Assembly: GCA_017410245.1 (NCBI GenBank)
Contig: JAFQRE010000005.1
Span: forward strand, 1 to 40,122
Source of the DNA: Bacteroidaceae bacterium
GTDB taxonomy: Bacteria; Bacteroidota; Bacteroidia; Bacteroidales; Barnesiellaceae_A
Reading direction: 5' to 3'
Length of the DNA stretch: 40,122 nucleotides
Part shown: in pieces, positions 8,225-17,369 of the stretch
Layout: each line of letters starts with the position of its first letter
How positions within the stretch are numbered: position 1 is the stretch's first letter
Notes under the pieces: model-generated
What the model was told of the DNA's origin: nothing
The model's database searches: none
What the model saw: the letters and a program-made list of their open reading frames with translations, nothing else
Program-made: the position numbers and the translations under genes

Positions 8225-10036
8225 ATGTACAACTACCGTCGTCGCCACACCATCGAGGTAAATATAGGAACTACACCCATCGGTGGCAATAACAATATAC
8301 GCATACAGTCAATGACTAATACCTCTACACTCGACACACCAGGTAGTGTAGAACAATGTATAGCCATCATTGAGGCCGGTGCGCATTATGTAAGACTCAC
8401 TGCCCAAGGCGTTCGTGAGGCCGAAAACTTAGCCAATATACGCCAAGAATTACGCGAGAGAGGCTACACAACGCCATTGGTAGCCGACATACACTTCAAT
8501 CCTCATGCAGCCGATGTAGCAGCTTGCAATGTAGAGAAAGTACGCATCAACCCGGGCAACTTTGTAGATCGCATCAAGACCTTTCAACAATACAACTATA
8601 CCAACGAAGAGTATGCCATAGAGTTGCAACGCATACGCGAACGTTTCATTCCGTTCATCAATATCTGCAAGGAGCATCATACCGCCATACGCATAGGTGT
8701 CAATCATGGCTCACTATCCGATCGCATCATGAGTCGTTATGGCGACACTCCTCAAGGCATGGTAGAGTCGTGTATGGAGTTTCTACGCATATGTCACGAT
8801 GAGAACTTCAACGATGTGGTTATCTCTATAAAGGCTTCCAACACCGTAGTCATGGTAGAGACTGTGCGCCGACTTGTTGTTGCCATGGACGCCGAAGATA
8901 TGCACTATCCTCTACACTTGGGTGTTACCGAGGCCGGAGATAGCGAAGATGGCCGCATAAAATCGGCTGTTGGTATAGGCACATTGCTGGCACAAGGCAT
9001 AGGCGATACCATTCGAGTTTCGCTCAGCGAGGACCCTCAAAACGAGGTACCTGTGGCCTATAAGCTCGTTGATTATATAACCGCTCGTGATGGACATGAG
9101 CCTATCAATGGGACATTACCCAACGATTATAGTTTTATACAACCCAAGCAACGCACAACCCATGCTTGTGGTATCGTTGGAGGCAGACAAACACCCATCG
9201 TTATTGGTACAGCAATAGGCAAACTAACCCCCGACTTTATCTATGTTGGAGGCAATGCACCAGCACAACAACCCTCTATCAACACAATAGTCGATAGTAT
9301 TGCCTATAAGCCCATGACCGGTGTATATCCATTGTTCAACACCTCGCAATTGAACGAAATAGAACTGTCAGAGGCAACCATACGATTTATTGAGATAGAC
9401 TGCTCAGAGGCAAATTTAGAGATACTCCGTCGCATAGCCAAGGTAGAGCAAGCCGTTGTTATACTCACCTCTCGTCATATCAATCCCGTAGGTGAATGCC
9501 AATCGGTTGTACACTTGATGCAAAATGCAGGTATTACAACACCTGTAGTATTCAAGGCGTGCTATCAAGAAGATTGCCCCGAAGATTTGCAAGTGAAATC
9601 GGGAGCCGACCTCGGCGCTCTCATGCTCGACCACTATGGCGAGGGTGTGTGGGTAGAAAACAAAGGTGCTATTGCACCGGCCGATTGCACCGACTACGCC
9701 TTTGCTATACTGCAAGCAGCAAGACTTCGCACCAGCAAGACTGAGTATATATCATGCCCGAGTTGTGGTCGCACCCTATTCAATCTGCAACAAACCATAG
9801 CTCGCGTCAAAGCTGCAACAGCACACCTCAAAGAGCTGAAGATAGGTATCATGGGCTGTATTGTCAATGGACCTGGCGAAATGGCCGATGCTGACTATGG
9901 ATATGTGGGTTGTGGCCCACGCCGCATTGCGCTATACAAAGGCAAGACCTGTATAGAACGCAATATACCCGAAGATGAGGCCGTAGAGCATCTCATAAAA
10001 CTTATCAAGGAAAATGGCGATTGGCACGAAGCATAG
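8225..10036 (+). CDS. ispG: 4-hydroxy-3-methylbut-2-enyl diphosphate synthase, long form
   Basis: The protein has 603 residues, the long IspG/GcpE form with an extra central domain known from Bacteroidota, Chlamydiae and plants; the proteobacterial enzyme has about 370. It converts methylerythritol cyclodiphosphate to HMBPP in the non-mevalonate isoprenoid pathway, using a [4Fe-4S] cluster. The N-terminal TIM-barrel part begins RRHTIEVNIGTTPIGG and includes ADIHFNPHAA. The C-terminal cluster domain supplies Cys511 and Cys514 (ISCPSCGRTLFNLQ), Cys545 and Glu552 (MGCIVNGPGEMADADYG). The insert lies roughly at 270-500. A strong terminator follows about 40 bases after the stop. Confidence 0.97.
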   Translation: MYNYRRRHTIEVNIGTTPIGGNNNIRIQSMTNTSTLDTPGSVEQCIAIIEAGAHYVRLTAQGVREAENLANIRQELRERGYTTPLVADIHFNPHAADVAACNVEKVRINPGNFVDRIKTFQQYNYTNEEYAIELQRIRERFIPFINICKEHHTAIRIGVNHGSLSDRIMSRYGDTPQGMVESCMEFLRICHDENFNDVVISIKASNTVVMVETVRRLVVAMDAEDMHYPLHLGVTEAGDSEDGRIKSAVGIGTLLAQGIGDTIRVSLSEDPQNEVPVAYKLVDYITARDGHEPINGTLPNDYSFIQPKQRTTHACGIVGGRQTPIVIGTAIGKLTPDFIYVGGNAPAQQPSINTIVDSIAYKPMTGVYPLFNTSQLNEIELSEATIRFIEIDCSEANLEILRRIAKVEQAVVILTSRHINPVGECQSVVHLMQNAGITTPVVFKACYQEDCPEDLQVKSGADLGALMLDHYGEGVWVENKGAIAPADCTDYAFAILQAARLRTSKTEYISCPSCGRTLFNLQQTIARVKAATAHLKELKIGIMGCIVNGPGEMADADYGYVGCGPRRIALYKGKTCIERNIPEDEAVEHLIKLIKENGDWHEA

Positions 10037-10073
10037 AGCAACAGATCTGCATACCGAAAAATCATAATAAATT

Positions 10074-10113
10074 ACCCCAAAAGTTAGACACAAAACTTTT
10101 GGGGTGTTTTTAT
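10074..10113 (+). terminator. Rho-independent terminator after ispG
   Basis: A 12-base perfect stem (10074-10085 with 10094-10105) is followed by GTTTTTATT. It ends the rnr-to-ispG block and separates it from the convergent regulator gene. Confidence 0.9.
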
Positions 10114-10189
10114 TGGGTATAGAAACCTCTCTGTATATTAGGTGTACCGAGCCAGCAACCCTACTATTATACAACAACTATATTGTTAA

Positions 10190-10768
10190 TCACTCCATTC
10201 CCAGATGCTTGCGCCTTATCTTACATAGCATCTGCGGTGTGATTTGAAGATATTGGGCAATATATTTAAGAGGTATATCGTTGATGCGTTTATGAGGCCA
10301 TTTTTCAAGTAATTTAAGATAACGGAACAGCGCATCACCACGACCGCTTCGATAAGAGTAGCGCAGCTCTAAAGCATTCAATTGCCCAAATAGCAAGTCT
10401 CTAATCCATGCCGATAGTTCAACATTATCGATAAGAGCCTTGCGAAGTTTGTCAAAAGAGAGTATAAGTATATCGGAAGGAGTAAGTGTTTCAATGGAAA
10501 ATCGGGCAACATCATTGCTGAAATAAGCAGATATTGAACCTATAATATCTCCGTCTTTAGCAAAAAGATTGGTATCCTCATATTTTTCTCCGGTATAAAA
10601 GGAGCGACACAACCCTTCTTTAATGATATAAAAGTGATAGCTCCGCTTGCCTTGTTCTACTAAGAGCGCACCCTTGTTGTAGCTGACAGGTTCACACATC
10701 GACCTTACCTGTTCAATGGTTTCGGCCGATGGAGTCCAGGGTTCTCTCATTATATCTTCTAATTCCAT
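10190..10768 (-). CDS. Crp/Fnr-family transcriptional regulator
   Basis: The protein has 192 residues. The N-terminal half (about 20-125) is a cyclic-nucleotide-binding-type beta-roll, seen in GALLVEQGKRSYHFYIIKEGLCRSFY and FAKDGDIIGSISAYF. The C-terminal helix-turn-helix is NDIPLKYIAQYLQITPQMLCKIRRK (about 162-186). The usual cAMP-contact R-S/T pair of true Crp is not evident, and no Fnr cysteine cluster is seen, so the effector is unknown. Many Bacteroidota proteins of this type are small regulators of unknown signal. The start at 10768 gives the full roll; Met7 is an alternative. The gene is transcribed alone and converges on ispG. Confidence 0.85.
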   Translation of the reverse strand: MELEDIMREPWTPSAETIEQVRSMCEPVSYNKGALLVEQGKRSYHFYIIKEGLCRSFYTGEKYEDTNLFAKDGDIIGSISAYFSNDVARFSIETLTPSDILILSFDKLRKALIDNVELSAWIRDLLFGQLNALELRYSYRSGRGDALFRYLKLLEKWPHKRINDIPLKYIAQYLQITPQMLCKIRRKHLGME

Positions 10769-10796
10769 TGCACTTGTATTTATACTTATAGTTGTA

Positions 10797-10804
10797 CAAA
10801 TATA
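10797..10804 (-). promoter_or_regulatory. Candidate -7 element of the Crp/Fnr regulator promoter
   Basis: The minus strand reads TATATTTG, matching TAnnTTTG, 28 bases before the start codon. The -33 element is not clear. Confidence 0.5.
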
Positions 10805-10919
10805 GAGATTTTTCTTTGTAAGATTGGCAAAATACCTTGCCGAATTTATATTGCTTTCATAGTCAATCAGTTTCCCCTATTATGAATAATCTATATAAAG
10901 ACATGATTGTATATGTAAA

Positions 10920-10955
10920 GAGGACGCATCAAGATTATTATCCCGACACGTCCTC
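10920..10955 (-). terminator. Likely terminator of the large adhesin-like gene
   Basis: A 7-base perfect stem (10920-10926 with 10949-10955) and a large loop lie about 35 bases beyond the stop. On the minus strand a short TTTACATAT tail follows. This is weaker than the other terminators in the window. Confidence 0.5.
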
Positions 10956-10991
10956 GATTGATTGTTATCTATTCAGTTATTGATAGTTATA

Positions 10992-13900
10992 TTATCTGAC
11001 AGATACCTTGCTGATGCAATCACCGGCCTTGACAATATAGATACCTTTGTTTACAGGTACCATGATGTTTTCTACATCACACTTATTGTATAGTATCTTG
11101 CCATCATTCTGATATATGGTAACAGTTGTCTTGCTATCGCTCTCTATTACAATATATCCGTTGCGACTATAGATGTGTGTTTTGTTGTCTTGTGTTTCAT
11201 CAATAGCACCACTTACTCTTACTTCCACCTCATTTGATAAAACCGACTCACCCACATCAAATGTTGATGATACAGCATACCTGTATTCACCTGTTTCTAT
11301 GTTTTTATCGGTATATGATGTTGTTTCCGACTCACCTATTTTTTCACCATCTCTATAAATGTTATAGTTGTTGACAGTAAGGTTGAGATATGTGCGACGA
11401 GGATAGTATGTAACATCATCGAGCCACAGACCAAAGAATGACAAAGTGTGTCTGATTGCAAAGTACTTGGCATCTTCGGGCAGTGTATAGACAAATTCGT
11501 TCCATGTAGCCATATTTGTCAGCTCAACTTCTTCAATGAGGGTAAAACTACCTACTTCGGTATCGGTTGAAGAGTATAACACTTCAAATTTTTCATTACC
11601 GCCATAGTTTGAAGTCGGTTGCATTGCCCAGAAACGCAGTTCTGTACCTCCTACAACTTCTTCTGAAATGAGCCAATCGTCATTGCATACATCGACAGTA
11701 CTACCGTCTAAGAGGCTGCCATCAGATTGCATACTAAACAAACATCTGCTTCCTGTATGTGGTGCAACGTCTGTTCCATAAAGATTTATACGTTGGGGAT
11801 CTAATACCTGCCAAGCCTTGGGAACGAAACAGTTTTCAAAGGTAACACCATATCTGGGCGAAACGGTACGTTGTTGATCGACATCAATCAAAGTCCAGTA
11901 GCCAATGTTATCTATTGCAAAAAGTTCGTAATCTTCAAAACTATCGCTAAGGGGGGTGAAATAAACCAATTCGGGCACACTCCAAGTTAGTTCAGCATCA
12001 TCGCCTATCATCGTAGCCACCAGATCATCGATAGCAGGGTATGGAGGTGTATATACAGTGGCTGTTATAGTATCGCTCACATTGTCGGCAGTTTTCATGT
12101 CGGCTGCATAGATAAGAGTTGCATAATATTCTCTTACTTGTCCGGCATCAACAACCGATGGCGCAGCAATATCAAAAGTGAATATCTGTGTAGAGTCGGG
12201 GCATAGCTCTGTTCCGCGTTGAGTAGCAACTTCAATTTCATTGCAATAGAGAGCTACATCATAGTCGGTTGCATTGTTGCTACCCTTGTTTATCACTTCT
12301 ACAGTATAAGTTCCTCCATTGAGGTCTATCAGTTCACTTCCGGTAAATGATGCAACAGAGAGGTTATGATCCAAGACATCATCGATAGCAAGCTTATCTA
12401 TCAATACGTATGCGCTATATTCATGTAATTCGCCCAAGAATGTAATAGATATATAGTTTGCATCAGAGAAGTCTTTGAGAGAGTAGCTATACTTCACCCA
12501 ACCGGCCTCAGTAGCTTCTATTTTGATAGGTTCGCCCAATGGTTGCTTTTCATTATCATCTACAGAGATGTAGGTAGTCAAAGTATTCTTTTCGGTCACG
12601 TTGTTATAGTGATACAAGTAGAACGAAAGATGCGGATTGATAGCATCGGCAAGAGATACCTTAGGAGATATGATTTCGCTTTGAGCCACCTCGTCATCGT
12701 CATTCCATTTATAGAACTTCAACATACCTCTATCTTCATCATAGGGATATACCGATGTATTGTATTCGATATCTGTTACACTCCATGAGCAATTATATCC
12801 AGTGAGCAGAGTTGAATTCCAAGGATTGGTATAATATTGCATATTGGCATACGACTCTTCAAATGGCACGGTGTATAATGTTCCAAGTGTTACACCGGTT
12901 TGTATTTCGGGGCTGGTTCCTTCTGTTGTATTAGCCTTAATGGCATAACGGAATGTTTGTTGTTGGTCGGTGTAATTGAAGTTATCGACAAAGCTGAGCT
13001 CGGTAATGTTGGTTGCTATCTCGTTGAACATATAGTTCTCTTCGCGATATAATGTATATGTCAAAGATTCTTTATTGATAACACCTCCATTAACACCATA
13101 AGATGGAGCTTCCCAAGATATAATTGCGTTGGCATTCTCTTTATCACCTTTTACAATAAAGTTTTCTACTACATCGGGTACGTCATATCCTACAAATAGT
13201 GTCATTGTGACATCAATTCCATAACCCTCCTCATTGGCAGCCACAACGCTATATGTATTGTTGCCTGCCAAGGCACTTTCGTCGATATACGTAAGTTTCT
13301 CGCCCGGAGTGGGATTATCGAAAGTGTATATAGGCTCGACATTATCGTTGCGGAAGATATCAATCTTAGCTATTCCCTCCAACGCTTCACCACTTGCATT
13401 GGTGCTGGGGGCTGTAAATGAAATGGTAGTCTTTAACAGGCCTTGCTCATCGGGGGTGATTGTAAGATTATCAACTCTATTGGGGGCCTTGACCGAGAAG
13501 GCATCGATAACTTGAATTTCATCTATCTCTATACTATTTTGAGCCTTCTTGCTATAAGCATATAGTGCAACATGATAAATGCCATTTGTAGCAGGAATAT
13601 AGTAGGCATAGTGGGTTTCATTCTCTCCAACCGACCAATCTTGCAAATCGACAAGAACCTGGTAATTGTCGGTATTGTAATCACTACCAATGCTCATGCT
13701 GAGGTTTTCGACATTCCATGGTGTTGACTTTCCTGTAAACGAAACCTTGTAAACGCGATCCGATGTCAGTTTGATATTGGGTGAGATGAGCCAATCGTCG
13801 GCCGGGCTGTTGAAGTTGTATTCATATCGAACTATACCATCGGCATACTTCCAAGTCTTCTCGTCATTATTGTTGTTGAGTATAGTAAAGTTTTCGAAAC

Positions 13901-16277
13901 TTGTTTTATCATCAAAATCCTCGATATACGGAGCCGGGTAGCCTCCTACAAATATGTTTTGAACGGCATCAAGACTCACGCCATATTGATTGGTGGCTGT
14001 TACGTTGTAATGAGTAAGTCCAAGAGCAGGAGTTTCATCTACCCAAGTATATACCTTTCCGAGTTCGGGATTTTTAACGGTATAACAAGGTGTTGTCTCA
14101 TCACCTCTATATATGTCGAATGATGTGAGAGATGCCAACGCTGTACCGCAGGCTGTGAGGGTGGGCATTGTACACTCAAACTCAACCTTTTCGGGCTCGA
14201 TGTTAATGGCTGTCATCTGGTAATTGACCGATGCAGGTATCAGGGCAGAGCCCAATTCTTCGATGCTTAAGTCATTGATCCAGAATGTGCTTTGTGCAGC
14301 ATCGCTATAAATCTGGAACGCAATATAATATCTGTCACTACTGGGAAGCGTGAAGGTTGTTTCCAGTGTCTCTGGTTCGTTATTTATATCTTCATAGTTG
14401 GCAATGGTGATGTTAAGGGCATCTATTTCGGGTTTTAAGCCGGCCAAAATTTTTACTTTATTGATATTGCTTTCCCATTCGTTGTTGGTTTTGTGCTTGA
14501 AAGAGAGCTTGTATAAGGTCTCTTCTTTAAACAAAATTCCAGGTGTTATGACATAGTCATCGGCACTACCCGACCAGTTGCAATAGTAATTGAGTACATA
14601 ACCATTATCGTCCCAGTTATTCTCACAGCTCCAAGTGTTGTAGTCGTCATTGGCATTGATAAATGTGTATTGTTCTATGACTTCATTGACATTTTCAAAG
14701 TCGCAGAAATAGGGTATATCGTAATATTCGCCGTATGACACGATATTGGAGGTGCTGGTTTCTCCCTCCTTATCGTTTATATAGGGTGTGATAGAGTAAT
14801 AATAGTTCTTAATAACAGGTTGTAACTGTTCACTGAAAGTATTTGTAGTCAAGTCATTGCTTGCAATTGTTCCATCGCAACGTGTTACACGATAGCAAAC
14901 TTGCTCTATGGGTAAATATCCGTTGTGTGCGCCCTCTGTCACATTGTCCCAAGTGAGAGTTACTACACCTTGTCTCGATATTTCCAGTACTATATTCTGG
15001 GCTGCTTTGGGCACATCTACTCCGGCATAAACATTGATATAGGTCGAGGTTGTCTTATCTTGACCACATGATGCTTCAACCGCAATCAAGTGTACACCCT
15101 CTGTCAATGTTAGGGTTTCGCTGTTGTTGCTACCGGGTTGTGAGGCGAATTGTTTAACTTCGATGTTATCGACCTTGATAGAGATATCGACATCTTCGGT
15201 AATCTCTTTTCCCGACTTCGTCTTTGAAGGCGTGGTGAAGTTGAGAGTACCTTGCAATGCACCCGGCGATTGGAAGTTGAAAGTAGCTTCGGCTTGTTGT
15301 GGAGCATCGTCATTGCTGTCGCCCATGATGAACAATCCTACAAACTCTTCATAGTTACTAAAATCGCTGATAACGGTAGCTACACCGGTAGTGAGATCTA
15401 CGGTGCATAATTTGCTTTCGCCGGTAGAGAGTGATGCTGCCCAATATAGAGTACCGGTGGCATAATCATAGACTGTCGATTGCAGAGCCGAAGGTATAAA
15501 TCCGGTATTGCCAACGACTGTCATAGCTCCGGTCATTTTATCAATCTTATATAGATTACCATCTGATCCTATTGCATATATACCACCTTTGTCGGTTGCC
15601 GACATTGTATAGATATTGGCCATTTCGCCTACTACACCCAATGTTGCCACTGTAGTAAGCTCGCCGGTTGCGAGGTCTAATGTTGCCAATACGTGTTTTG
15701 ACCAATCCTCAGTATAGCTTAGCGCATAGATAGTTTGGTCAGTCTTGTCGTATGTAATAATCAGGGGCAGATATTGCCAATTGGCCTGTAGTGCAACTTC
15801 TGACGTAATGGTCCAAGAACTTGTACTATATGAGCGCATTGTGATAGAACCTATACCACCATAGCTGTTCAGTGTTCTTGTTATAGTTACATATTCATCT
15901 TCTACCAGCGTACCTGTGATAGGATTTGATGTAGAAGCTACCCGGGTTATAGAGGTATTGTTTTGTGCCGGAAATGAATATATACCATAGGGGATATCGC
16001 TTTCATTCATGCTCTCCCAACCAGATTGATATATGAGCGATCCATATATAGTGGGGACTGTTTCTTCTGTTATTGATTGATCATTTGATTGTGTTCTAAA
16101 CGGAATTTTAAAATGGGGAATCTCCTTAGAAACCTTGTCTTTCGTAATGTAACATTCCGCCACGTTATTAAACTCATTACTCTTTATTAGAGCCATAGCT
16201 GTGCATGGCAGCAATAGTGAGATTAAAAATAAAAGTATCGCTTTTTTAGATACTTTCTTGGGTTTAGACTTTTTCAT
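10992..16277 (-). CDS. Large secreted multi-domain adhesin-like protein with T9SS-type sorting domain
   Basis: The protein has 1761 residues from the ATG at 16277. A basic N-terminus and hydrophobic stretch ending CTAMA form a signal peptide of about 29 residues. Residues of about 170-320 hold three propeller-like repeats of the form LATLDLATGELTTVATLG. Four choice-of-anchor-J/cleaved-adhesin-like modules follow, beginning near 524, 784, 1141 and 1446. Each has an aromatic-rich start and three of them an S-A/P-DDW-L/V-I-S/T-P element (ADDYVITP, ADDWLISP, NDDWLISEE). Fibronectin-III-like strands lie between them (for example near 470, 940 and 1080). The last 60 or so residues (NGYIVIESDSKTTVTIYQ to KVSVR) look like a T9SS type A domain. 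The protein is probably surface-attached or released, binding carbohydrate or protein; no catalytic site was seen. An upstream TTG two codons earlier is a poorer start. Confidence 0.8.
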   Translation of the reverse strand: MKKSKPKKVSKKAILLFLISLLLPCTAMALIKSNEFNNVAECYITKDKVSKEIPHFKIPFRTQSNDQSITEETVPTIYGSLIYQSGWESMNESDIPYGIYSFPAQNNTSITRVASTSNPITGTLVEDEYVTITRTLNSYGGIGSITMRSYSTSSWTITSEVALQANWQYLPLIITYDKTDQTIYALSYTEDWSKHVLATLDLATGELTTVATLGVVGEMANIYTMSATDKGGIYAIGSDGNLYKIDKMTGAMTVVGNTGFIPSALQSTVYDYATGTLYWAASLSTGESKLCTVDLTTGVATVISDFSNYEEFVGLFIMGDSNDDAPQQAEATFNFQSPGALQGTLNFTTPSKTKSGKEITEDVDISIKVDNIEVKQFASQPGSNNSETLTLTEGVHLIAVEASCGQDKTTSTYINVYAGVDVPKAAQNIVLEISRQGVVTLTWDNVTEGAHNGYLPIEQVCYRVTRCDGTIASNDLTTNTFSEQLQPVIKNYYYSITPYINDKEGETSTSNIVSYGEYYDIPYFCDFENVNEVIEQYTFINANDDYNTWSCENNWDDNGYVLNYYCNWSGSADDYVITPGILFKEETLYKLSFKHKTNNEWESNINKVKILAGLKPEIDALNITIANYEDINNEPETLETTFTLPSSDRYYIAFQIYSDAAQSTFWINDLSIEELGSALIPASVNYQMTAINIEPEKVEFECTMPTLTACGTALASLTSFDIYRGDETTPCYTVKNPELGKVYTWVDETPALGLTHYNVTATNQYGVSLDAVQNIFVGGYPAPYIEDFDDKTSFENFTILNNNNDEKTWKYADGIVRYEYNFNSPADDWLISPNIKLTSDRVYKVSFTGKSTPWNVENLSMSIGSDYNTDNYQVLVDLQDWSVGENETHYAYYIPATNGIYHVALYAYSKKAQNSIEIDEIQVIDAFSVKAPNRVDNLTITPDEQGLLKTTISFTAPSTNASGEALEGIAKIDIFRNDNVEPIYTFDNPTPGEKLTYIDESALAGNNTYSVVAANEEGYGIDVTMTLFVGYDVPDVVENFIVKGDKENANAIISWEAPSYGVNGGVINKESLTYTLYREENYMFNEIATNITELSFVDNFNYTDQQQTFRYAIKANTTEGTSPEIQTGVTLGTLYTVPFEESYANMQYYTNPWNSTLLTGYNCSWSVTDIEYNTSVYPYDEDRGMLKFYKWNDDDEVAQSEIISPKVSLADAINPHLSFYLYHYNNVTEKNTLTTYISVDDNEKQPLGEPIKIEATEAGWVKYSYSLKDFSDANYISITFLGELHEYSAYVLIDKLAIDDVLDHNLSVASFTGSELIDLNGGTYTVEVINKGSNNATDYDVALYCNEIEVATQRGTELCPDSTQIFTFDIAAPSVVDAGQVREYYATLIYAADMKTADNVSDTITATVYTPPYPAIDDLVATMIGDDAELTWSVPELVYFTPLSDSFEDYELFAIDNIGYWTLIDVDQQRTVSPRYGVTFENCFVPKAWQVLDPQRINLYGTDVAPHTGSRCLFSMQSDGSLLDGSTVDVCNDDWLISEEVVGGTELRFWAMQPTSNYGGNEKFEVLYSSTDTEVGSFTLIEEVELTNMATWNEFVYTLPEDAKYFAIRHTLSFFGLWLDDVTYYPRRTYLNLTVNNYNIYRDGEKIGESETTSYTDKNIETGEYRYAVSSTFDVGESVLSNEVEVRVSGAIDETQDNKTHIYSRNGYIVIESDSKTTVTIYQNDGKILYNKCDVENIMVPVNKGIYIVKAGDCISKVSVR

Positions 16278-16604
16278 AATCAATAAATTTTGAATTAATA
16301 TTATAATTTGTCTCTTTGGCCTTATATAATAATCGCAAATAAAGCTAATTTTCGATTATTTGCAATTAAAATATTTTCATAAATAACATTGTGTTACCAT
16401 GAAAATATTTAAATATTGATAAAATCGCATTCTTTACTACGTGACCGAAATCATTTTTGGGGTCGCGACATATCCCCCCAAAAAGATTGCTTAGAGTTAC
16501 AATGCAGCCAATGGTTGTTGTGACAATCAATCTGTCAATTGGCCCAAACAAATAGCCCCAAGGTTCATAATGAATCTTGGGGCTACTTATATTTAAGGCT
16601 TATA
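16278..16604. other. Leader and intergenic region with dyad symmetries
   Basis: No gene is supported in these 327 bases. The part nearer the adhesin gene is very AT-rich and holds nested dyads: AAATATTTTCAT at 16369-16380 is the exact inverse of 16399-16410, and an 8-base inverted repeat (GCAAATAA/TTATTTGC) lies about 16334-16362. These could be regulator-binding or leader structures for the adhesin gene. The right part holds the lrp terminator. No strict TAnnTTTG element was found before the adhesin gene. Confidence 0.4.
16553..16585 (-). terminator. Terminator of the Lrp/AsnC regulator gene
   Basis: Arms at 16553-16567 and 16571-16585 pair with one mismatch around a 3-base loop (TAGCCCCAAG at the base). 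On the minus strand the hairpin is followed by TTGTTTGG. It lies about 20 bases past the stop. Confidence 0.75.
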
Positions 16605-17105
16605 TTAATTCTCGGCCTTTTTGTTTTTGCGACCGCGAGCTTTGGTCTTATATACAACAGGCACACCTCGGCTCATGCTTTGCTCAAGCGATATAAGTGT
16701 CTCGGTAGAGACTACTCCGGGAATACCTTGAATGCGATTGTTGAGCAAGTCCATCAAGTGCTCGTTATTGTAAGCATACAATTTACACAAAATAGTGAAT
16801 GGACCGGTTGTGAAGTGACACTCTACAATCTCTTTTATCTCTTCGAGTTGAGGCAACACTTCGCGATACATCGAACCACGCTCAAGCTTCACACCTATAT
16901 AAGTACAAGTGTGATAACCCAAAACCTTCGGATCAACATGATAACCCGAACCGGTGATAACTTCCAAATCTATCATACGTTGTATGCGTTGGTGTACAGC
17001 TGCGCGCGATACGCCACATACGGCAGCCACGTCTTTCGATGGGATACGCGCATTGTGCATAATAATTTCCAGAATTCGGCGATCTAAATCATCAATTTTC
17101 TCCAT
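16605..17105 (-). CDS. Lrp/AsnC-family transcriptional regulator
   Basis: The protein has 166 residues. The N-terminal helix-turn-helix runs from LDDLDRRIL-like DDLDRRILEIIMHNARIP through DVAAVCGVSRAAVHQRIQRM (about 5-45). The C-terminal RAM/ligand-binding domain (about 68-150) includes VKLERGSMYREVLPQL and GPFTILCKLYAYNNEHLMDLL. Such proteins form octamers and respond to amino acids; the ligand cannot be read here. The lysine/arginine-rich tail (KTKARGRKNKKAEN) is an extra beyond the domain. It sits alone between its own promoter-like and terminator elements, so autoregulation is likely but unproven. Confidence 0.92.
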   Translation of the reverse strand: MEKIDDLDRRILEIIMHNARIPSKDVAAVCGVSRAAVHQRIQRMIDLEVITGSGYHVDPKVLGYHTCTYIGVKLERGSMYREVLPQLEEIKEIVECHFTTGPFTILCKLYAYNNEHLMDLLNNRIQGIPGVVSTETLISLEQSMSRGVPVVYKTKARGRKNKKAEN

Positions 17106-17167
17106 AACTTACCTATTTATATTTATTTTTCACTATATGTAGCACTTTACAAAAAATATTCATTTAG

Positions 17168-17175
17168 CAAAACTA
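17168..17175 (-). promoter_or_regulatory. Candidate -7 element of the Lrp/AsnC promoter
   Basis: The minus strand reads TAGTTTTG, a fit to TAnnTTTG, 62 bases before the start codon in AT-rich DNA. Confidence 0.45.
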
Positions 17176-17314
17176 ATATAAAAAAATGATATTAAAAAAC
17201 TTTTGCCTAATATTTTTTACATTTTCGATAAATATCTGCCAAAAATCAATCTTGTTTGTCAATATTGCCTTTTCAAGCATTATCACAAATACAATATTTT
17301 GCTACAAAAAACAC

Positions 17315-17340
17315 AAAAGGTCGCAAAAATGCGACCTTTT
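17315..17340 (-). terminator. Terminator after the FKBP lipoprotein gene, possibly bidirectional
   Basis: An 11-base perfect stem (17315-17325 with 17330-17340) has a 4-base loop. T-rich runs follow on both sides: GTGTTTTTTG on the minus strand and GTTCTCTTTTTT on the plus strand. It lies 30 bases past the stop. Confidence 0.85.
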
Positions 17341-17369
17341 GTTCTCTTTTTTCAAACTTTATTCCTTTT

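Noticed and set aside
16278..16283. TTG start two codons upstream of the adhesin ATG
   Set aside because: The ATG at 16277 begins a normal basic signal peptide; a TTG start is not needed.
16399..16410. Invertible promoter from the 12-base inverted repeat
   Set aside because: The spacer is only 18 bases, too short for the invertible promoters known in Bacteroidales, and no promoter lies inside it.
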